64,000 nt of DNA, from positions 124,001 to 188,000 of the forward strand of contig KE546965.1 of the NCBI GenBank assembly GCA_000442125.1, in the 5' to 3' direction. Positions 57,177 to 64,000 of this stretch are shown one piece after another. Under the pieces are notes generated by a model. That model was given only the letters and a program-made list of their open reading frames with translations. It ran no database searches and had not been told where the DNA came from. The DNA comes from Opeltia flavorubescens. Lineage: Eukaryota > Ascomycota > Lecanoromycetes > Teloschistales > Teloschistaceae. Position 1 is the stretch's first letter. Each line of letters starts with the position of its first letter. The position numbers and the translations under genes were made by a program.

Positions 57177-58818
57177 ATGAAGACTTCACTGATATCATGG
57201 CTCCTGCTCGGCATCCTAAACTCTTCTGTAGCGAGTCCAAGACCTTATTCACTTCCTGAGAACGGACGTCGCTCGAATACCGCGGGCAAGCACCTGAGGC
57301 CGGTTCTTGAAAAACGCCAGCAATTTGACCAGGGCGAGCCCATCAATGCCAAGGGTAACGGAGCTCCAATAGCAGGTAAACTCTACAGCCTCTGCTTTTG
57401 CGCCAGATACCTCACTTCCACGTTGACTGACCTTACTGTTAGGTGGCACAAATCGATATCTCGATATACAGAACCCTGACAACCTTGGTGCCCAATCGAC
57501 AGACGCCGGCGTGGTCCCGAACCTCAAATGGAGCTTCTCGGACTCCAAAATGCGCCTCTTTCCCGGTGGATGGGTGCGAGAGCAGGTTATAACGGATATG
57601 CCGGCCAGTCACGATATCGCAGGTGCTCAGCTGCATGTCACTAAAGGTGCTGTGAGGGAGATGCATTGGCATCGCGTAGCGGAATGGGGCTACTTGTACG
57701 AAGGGAAAGTGCGGATCTCGGCCGTCGACGAGCATGGGGAACATCAGGTTGATGACCTTGAAGTGGGCGACATTTGGTACTTTCCAAAAGGTCAGGCGCA
57801 TACGATACAGGGTAAATGCTCCTCCCAAGATACGAAAACGGATCGCTGGAGTCCAAGCTAACACGGCGTCTAGGGCTTGCTGATAACAACGAGTGGCTTT
57901 TGGCATTCGATGATGGTGAGTTTTCTCAGTCTGTTTGCTAAAGAAAAATACCCGTTTGATTCTACTCGTAGGAAACTTTGACGCTTTGGGAACCACATTC
58001 AACGTCGATGACTGGATAAACCACACTCCAAAGTCGATTCTGGCGCGGAATTTTGGAGTCAATGAGTCCCTCTTCGATAACGTCCCGACACCAGATCCCT
58101 ACATCTACAAGGGACCGGAGCCAAGTCCAACAGAACCAGATATTCCAAACCCGAACGGCGAACTCCAAGGTAACAGTTCCTACACTTATCATCTATCGCA
58201 GCAAAAGATAGCTCCGGCTCCAGGTGGCGGCGGTACAATTGCAATCGTGGATTCGCGCAACTTCCCTGTTGCTACGACCATTGCGTCTGCAATAGTGACG
58301 CTAGAGCCTGGAGGATTGAGGGAGTTGCATTGGCATCCTACTGTGAGAAATCTCTCCATTATCAACGGCCGCTTGTTTTTGAGTGTCGAAATCTAATCTG
58401 CTTCAACTGCCTAGGCTGAAGAATGGCTCTATTTCCATCGTGGCCAAGCACGCGCAACCGTCTTCCTCGGCTCCGGCACCGCCCGAACATTCGACTTTAC
58501 GGCTGGTGATACGGCTGTTTTCCCGGATAATAGCGGTGAGTCACTACTTATTACTGGCTCCTTGTGCCAACTTCTCTCTCTACTATATGACTGATTGCGA
58601 GTGGTATAGGTCACTATGTCGAAAACACATCAAAGAACGAGACTCTGGTGTGGATCGAACTCTACAAAAGCGATCGGGTGGCGGATGTCAGTCTTACACA
58701 GTGGCTGGCGCTGACGCCGCAGGACATTGTGGCGAGCACGTTGAAGCTCCCGCTCGAGGTTGTGAAGAGGTTGAAGAAGGAGAAGCAGTTGTTGCTCAAG
58801 AAGGGGGTTAGTGGGTAG
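57177..58818 (+). CDS. secreted bicupin oxalate decarboxylase/oxidase
   Basis: Six exons, 57177-57375, 57443-57811, 57874-57915, 57972-58342, 58415-58535 and 58610-58818, give 436 residues. After a signal peptide (LISWLLLGILNSSVAS) and a KR site come two cupins. Site 1 is EMHWHRVAEWGYLYEG with the distal GQAHTIQ; site 2 is ELHWHPTAEEWLYFHRG with GHYVEN, each giving the His/His/Glu/His manganese ligands. DDWINHTPKSILARNFGV links them. ADVSLTQWLALTP near the end is diagnostic for OxdC-type bicupins, and the C-terminal Glu (LVWIELYKSD) is kept. The N-terminal lid reads NFDALGTTF instead of the bacterial SENST-type lid. Acts on oxalate in the medium or wall. Confidence 0.93.
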
Positions 58819-60198
58819 TATGGGGAGTGCACAAAGGCGGCGACAAGGGAGGTTTAAGGAGAGCTGATTAGGTTGTAATGTCTTAGTTTCTCGAAAGTTG
58901 GGTTTTGTAAGGCATATAGAGTACGGAATGCGAGGTTTACCCGTGAGCTAAGCCGTTTATATTCATTTTTCTTCGTTTATCTCCAAAGCTGTGGTAGCGC
59001 ATGCGACTGCGCTGGAATCAATATATGGACCTTGCTATATCGGTAGCACAGGCTTGGTAGCGTCAAAAAGATTATCGGTGCCTTTGCTTGCCACAATCTT
59101 CATTTTTGAAGTTTCCTTGAAGTATCTTCATCAATCTAACTTGAAGATGTCTGAGAGAAGTTGTAAAAGCGATTTATCAGGCTAGACTTGCTGTAACCGC
59201 CGACGCTAAGAAGATGTGAGCGCGTAGGAGCTGTCACACTCTCTCATTGGTCCGCCAATCTTCAAGACCCTCCTTCTTCAGCTGCAACTTTCCTTGCTCG
59301 CCGTCACGGCCCGTGGGAACACTGCATCTTATTCGTATACTGTTGCAGAGGCGAGCTGCAAGCACGGGTGCACTATCTCTATTCCACTCTCTCATTCGCC
59401 CAATGTCCCACCAGTGGAACCTCAAGTCTACCAGGGCCCGTTGAACCCTTCCACGAATCTTCGCTGTGCACGACCCGCCCAGCTTCCAGATCGACATCAA
59501 GCTCGACTTCATCACAGCAACTCAGGAACACCATTGCCCATTTTTCAATATGCACTCCCCACGCTCGGTGGATTCTTGGCCGCCGCCATCATGGTTCATT
59601 CTTCCTTAGTACCGAGTAGTATCCGGCCGATATATTGACTCCATTTATCACACCATGGTTCGGCGCCAATAACGATGTGATGCAGAGTGATGCGTTCGAA
59701 GCGGTTCGGCTCAATAGGGAAGGATTTTGACTTTCTCCGCTTTTGGGCTTCAATATGCAAGGACCAAAAACTCCCGACGTCGCCCACTCTCTCTTCGATC
59801 ATACAATACTCATCGTCACCGACACACTGTGCCCCTATCGACCATACGAAGACACATTGAGGATCTGGTATCCTGACAGAAACAGCACTTTCAACCCTTC
59901 ACCAGACGACTGATCGCATCTTTGTCCTAGAAGCACTGGTAAGCCTCTTTTAGACCCCACTCGACCAACAATCTCCATATCATTATCGCTAACGACTAGC
60001 AGTGTGCGCACACCGTCTTTCTCTGATGATATACAACGCCGTTTCAGCGACTCCGAATATTCCGAGAGCATCCCTCGGCGCAAAGAGAGTTGCATCATCT
60101 ACTTCGATTGAAGATTGAGCCTGAGATGATTGCAAGATAACCTCAAGCTTATTTAAAGAGACGGTCTGATCGGAAGTGGAAGCTTGTCGAAAGTCATC
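58819..60198. other. intergenic
   Basis: 1.4 kb between bicupin and ferric reductase, both plus. Overlapping frames near 59250-59640 lack a consistent coding signal. Nothing recognised. Confidence 0.45.
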
Positions 60199-62529
60199 AT
60201 GTCTCAATCACCCCGCTTACTCCAAGGAACCACCCGGACCCAAACTTTCCAATCGCTCGTGGAACGAATCAACATACCTATTACAAGTAGCAGTCCTCCA
60301 GGCTTGAAAGCGGCCGTCAAGCAAGACCCATGGAAAAAATCAGGCAAATATGCGCTGGGATGGGTATACTTCTCCATCATCCTCTTGGTCTTCACCATCG
60401 CCATACACCTCTACCACTACATGTCAGATAGGATAAGGAGGGCAACATACAAAGAAGAGGTGGCCAAATCATCTACAACATCATCACCTGATGATGACTA
60501 CGAAATGGCGAATATGCCAACAAATAACTCCCAGCACATGTTCTTCCCGCGACATGGGCCACTTCCACAACAGCCAGGCGAAGAAACTTTTCTGTCATGG
60601 GGACCATTGAACAGGCTGATAGCGCTCCTTCGCTACGTTTTCTACCGGCCACTGCCCGTGCTTCGGCTTCGCGCGGTCCACATCTTGAGGCTCAGAAAAC
60701 GAGAAATCAGCTTTCCTTCACCAGGTGTCATCGTCATTGTCACAGCGGCTCTCGTTTTCGTCACCCTTTACTGCTTCATACCTCAACCGCTGTACTACTC
60801 CAGCATACAATTCGGATCACCTCCGTTGGCCATCCGAGCTGGCATGCTCGCCGTGGCAATGATGCCGTGGATCGTCGCTCTGAGCATGAAGGCCAATCTC
60901 GTCACACTACTTACGGGAATCGGCCATGAGCGACTGAACGTCCTACACCGATGGGGTGGATACATTTGTCTTTTCTTGAGTTTGGTTCATACGATACCCT
61001 TTTACGTTACGCCGGTCTGGGATCAGGGGGGTTTAGTGGTGTTCAAGAGTTATTTCCGCAATCAGTCATACATTTACGGCACAGGCATCGCGGCTCTGGT
61101 GCCATTAATCTTCCTTTGCGTGCATTCTCTTCCCTTTCTACGGGCATGGATGTACGAGGTTTTCGTCGCTCTCCACGTACCCGTGTCGATCGTTTTTCTC
61201 GGCATGCTCTTCTGGCATTGTCATAACTACCTCACGTCCTGGAACTACCTCTGGGCTACAGCAGCAATATGGCTTTCATCATACTGCGTCAGACTCCTCT
61301 TCCTTAATTGGACCAACCCAAGACGGATGTCGTGGCTGATTGGCGAAGAGGCTGCTGTGACAATTCTTCCGGAGAACGCAATCAAAGTCACCATCCCCTC
61401 CCAGGTCAAGTGGAGACCAGGGCAATACGTCTACCTCAGAATGCCCGGCATTTCAGTTTTCGAGAATCATCCTTTTACCATCGCTTCTTTATGCAGTGAG
61501 GATTTCCCATCCGAGTATGGCGAGCAGTATCGGGACATGATTCTCGTGTTCAGACCATTTGGTGGTTTCACCAGGAAAGTCCTCACCGCAGCCATCGACA
61601 ATGGTCCCATGCACACCTACCGTGCCTTCATCGATGGGCCATATGGTGGGATGCAACGGGAGCTTGCCTCTTTCGATACAATCATACTGTTTGCGGGCGG
61701 AAGTGGCATTACAGCAATCGTCAGCCATCTTCTTGACCTCATCAAAAAGATGCGCGACTCCAAAGCCGTCACCAAGCAGATTCATGTGGTCTGGGCACTC
61801 AAGCGACCCGAAACCATGGAATGGTTCAAGGAAGAGCTTAGGATATGCCGCGAGTTCGCTCCCCCAGAAACAGTACATTGCCAATTTTTCATCACGGCAG
61901 CCAAGCGGATAGGACCAAATGGCTTCCCACTCCCCCCTCCTTCCCCATCTAGACCCGTCAGCGACCTCGTCCACGGCAAAATCGACAAAACCTTCCACGG
62001 CATAGCCAGCAAGCGTAACAGCGCCCTCATTCGCGAAGAAGCAGCCGGCGACATGGAGAAGGAGCGAGAGCTCAGACGAGAAAACGAAGATGGCATCTCC
62101 GCCCTCCCAGCACCTACCTTCCTCCCCCCACCAAAGAAAGCGCATACTCGTCGCGCCAGCAGACCCGATAAACTCACAATCCCATCCATCAACACCGTCC
62201 CCGCACATAACGCGGCAAACGCATCCTTCGACTTCGGCTTCCCGTCCACACCGACCATGCTGCAGAAAAACCTTATGCGTTTCGCCTTCTTGCCCGCGGC
62301 GAATAAGAAAACGGGATGGCATACTGAATACGGACGCCCGGATATCCCGTTCATGTTGAAGGGTTTCGAGAGGGATTTTGGGAAGAGGACTTGTGTGTTT
62401 GTTTGTGGGCCGCCGAGTATGAGGGTGGATGTGCAGAGGTGTGTGGCGGGGATGCAGGCGAGGGTTTGGGGCGGAGGGGAGGGGGGGAGGGAGGAGGTTT
62501 ATTTGCATACGGAGAATTATGCTATTTGA
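60199..62529 (+). CDS. ferric/cupric reductase transmembrane component (FRE family)
   Basis: Intronless, 776 residues from the ATG at 60199. An N-terminal helix (WVYFSIILLVFTIAIHLY) and about seven more form the ferric-reductase domain. Two bis-histidine haem pairs are His250/His264 (LHRWGGYICLFLSLVHTIPF) and His326/His340 (LHVPVSIVFLGMLFWH), each 14 apart. FAD binds at HPFTIAS, NADPH at GGSGITAIVSHL and VFVCGPPSM. Between the NADPH lobes lies a charged insert of about 100 residues (from KRIGPNGFP to PTMLQKN). It ends LHTENYAI. Role: surface reduction of Fe(III)/Cu(II) chelates for uptake. No oxidase, permease or siderophore gene is beside it. Confidence 0.94.
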   Translation: MSQSPRLLQGTTRTQTFQSLVERINIPITSSSPPGLKAAVKQDPWKKSGKYALGWVYFSIILLVFTIAIHLYHYMSDRIRRATYKEEVAKSSTTSSPDDDYEMANMPTNNSQHMFFPRHGPLPQQPGEETFLSWGPLNRLIALLRYVFYRPLPVLRLRAVHILRLRKREISFPSPGVIVIVTAALVFVTLYCFIPQPLYYSSIQFGSPPLAIRAGMLAVAMMPWIVALSMKANLVTLLTGIGHERLNVLHRWGGYICLFLSLVHTIPFYVTPVWDQGGLVVFKSYFRNQSYIYGTGIAALVPLIFLCVHSLPFLRAWMYEVFVALHVPVSIVFLGMLFWHCHNYLTSWNYLWATAAIWLSSYCVRLLFLNWTNPRRMSWLIGEEAAVTILPENAIKVTIPSQVKWRPGQYVYLRMPGISVFENHPFTIASLCSEDFPSEYGEQYRDMILVFRPFGGFTRKVLTAAIDNGPMHTYRAFIDGPYGGMQRELASFDTIILFAGGSGITAIVSHLLDLIKKMRDSKAVTKQIHVVWALKRPETMEWFKEELRICREFAPPETVHCQFFITAAKRIGPNGFPLPPPSPSRPVSDLVHGKIDKTFHGIASKRNSALIREEAAGDMEKERELRRENEDGISALPAPTFLPPPKKAHTRRASRPDKLTIPSINTVPAHNAANASFDFGFPSTPTMLQKNLMRFAFLPAANKKTGWHTEYGRPDIPFMLKGFERDFGKRTCVFVCGPPSMRVDVQRCVAGMQARVWGGGEGGREEVYLHTENYAI

Positions 62530-64000
62530 TGTCTTTGGGGTGGGGGTGAGGGGGGGTGTATGAATTTTGTATTATGTATGATGTTTGTATATATGGGTAG
62601 CGGGCTGTCATCAGTGGTGGTATGGGGGGAAATGGGAATGGGAATGGATGGATGGGAGGGTAAAATGGGGAGTCGCGGTTGAGGATTCGTTTGCTTAGTT
62701 ACTTGATTCCCCTATCTTGCTTTATAGAGAATGCAAAGTCTTCTCTCACTTCCTCCCGTTCTACCTATGATCCTGATCAAAGAACGGACTAACCAATTTA
62801 AGTTCTTCTCATGGTTTTGTGAATAAGTGCTAGACAAGGCCTAGTGCGCGTGTCTTTAGCAAATTCGAGTCAAAGTCATGTCGTGCAAGTCATCAGCTCT
62901 TCTACGCTTCCTAGCTTCCATATCTCCCCTTATCCCATATCGAATTCTTTCAAAACTTTCTTCCACAAAACATCTCATGACATCTCTAACGTCATCGGCG
63001 TCTCGAGATATCTATATTCTCTGCCACTGTTCCCCTTCCCTTTATAAAATTCCAATTATTGCCTGCGCTACCAAAGTTTCTGTCATCTATATCTCATGCC
63101 CTATTTACGATGCCGAGCTTTTGTAGCAGTGACATGACGTTTTACAGTCTTTTCTACCTTTGCTCGCGCTCGTTAATAAATTAGATCTTTTTTTTGTGGC
63201 CTTTGGGGTGGGGTTTGAGGGGCTTTGGAATCTGTTTCATAGCCTAATTTCTTTGTCAAGTTTTGTTTTTTTTTGGGAGATGGCTAGGAAGAGGTGGAGG
63301 TTACTTTTTTTCAGAGTAGTACTGGGTTGGGATTGTTGATGATGATGATATGATTTTTTCGAGGTTTGAAAATGTCTTTTTAGGAGACTGAGATTCGTTT
63401 TTGGGAGTACTTCAACGATGGTTCTGCTTCGGTATATTCATCTTGAGGGTGAAGCGAGATGTCGATGTTTCATTGTGGAGGGATTGTAGACCTTCATTAT
63501 CTTTACTCTGTGCTCCCTTCTCGTGTTCACGAAACTGTCTGGGACTTTCGTATGCAGGTTGCTGCATCCTTTCTTGACTTTTTCGTTTGAGGGTACTTGA
63601 CCTGATGCACGTCTGTTGAAACTTTCTTTAACGAATATTTTGAAGATTTTGGTTGACTATATATGCATCTCATTTCTCGTCTCGTGAGTATAGTCTTCTC
63701 GATTCCTCGACTTCTTCCCTGGAATTTGGGACATCCAGCACTACTTTGCTTTCTTTACACACAAGTTTTCGTAACATGATCTCAGAAGCGTTGACTTGAC
63801 AATTATTCGTGTATTGTGGTATCTCCATATCAATCTAATGAATCCTTGAAACTGGATCTATCATTGCTCAGGAGGAGTCTCAGCATCCACCGAGGGTAGG
63901 GCAAATGGATCAGGGTCCTGGACATTGATTGACTGTCATCACTGAGATATCAGGGAGGCAGGTACAGTTCTATCCGCTCTTGGCGTGAACCCGGGGAGCT
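62530..64000. other. intergenic
   Basis: G-rich then T-rich sequence after the reductase gene. Frames of 60-80 codons at 62844-63126 are not gene-like. Nothing recognised to the window end. Confidence 0.45.

Noticed and set aside
61489-62508. 339-codon minus-strand frame opposite the ferric reductase
   Set aside because: Antisense shadow of a strongly coding plus-strand gene with full motif support.

Overview
The window reads as nuclear DNA of a filamentous ascomycete (Pezizomycotina). The evidence is short GT-AG introns (mostly 46-80 nt), two PTH11-type seven-helix receptors, an alpha-aminoadipate-pathway saccharopine reductase, a GPR1/FUN34/YaaH acetate transporter, a Tri3-like acyltransferase and a fungal caspase-like protein. 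Genes sit on both strands about every 2 kb and are not in operons. I resolved exon structures by following protein frame across splice sites; most joins close in frame. Genus cannot be told from the sequence. Isolated single N bases (3724, 13876, 18937, 37223, 37300, 39603, 56837) are assembly ambiguities.

Layout. 1-4.3 kb: 3' half of a cytochrome P450, a convergent ERG26-like 3-beta-hydroxysteroid dehydrogenase/decarboxylase and a PTH11-like receptor, possibly the edge of a sterol- or terpenoid-tailoring cluster. 4.8-12.5 kb: F-box protein, Avt3-type vacuolar amino acid transporter, secreted HEXXH metallopeptidase, PAQR/Izh receptor. 13.4-25.3 kb: secreted orphan, APC permease, second PTH11-like receptor, Tri3-like acyltransferase, glycine-rich disordered protein. 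26.7-32.8 kb: secreted orphan with a probable GC-AG intron, alpha-arrestin with PPxY motifs, GNAT, cyanamide-hydratase-like HD enzyme. 34.3-42 kb: saccharopine reductase, Ser/Thr-rich single-pass protein with a 108-bp tandem duplication, small basic protein, secreted orphan. 43-47.8 kb: a multi-pass membrane orphan and a caspase-like protein transcribed apart, with a 392-bp TA-flanked MITE between them. 48.6-62.5 kb: Rqt4/TRIP4 homologue, SAM methyltransferase, acetate transporter, atypical SDR, bicupin oxalate decarboxylase/oxidase, ferric reductase. The last 1.5 kb shows no gene.

Functional links that can be inferred: nutrient transport and its control (Avt3, APC permease, arrestin, acetate transporter, ferric reductase), organic acid and nitrile detoxification (bicupin, cyanamide hydratase-like) and surface sensing (PTH11, PAQR). 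The caspase-like/membrane-protein pair with a transposon in its shared promoter is the most unusual locus. I found no rRNA, tRNA, CRISPR array, virus-derived element or LTR element.
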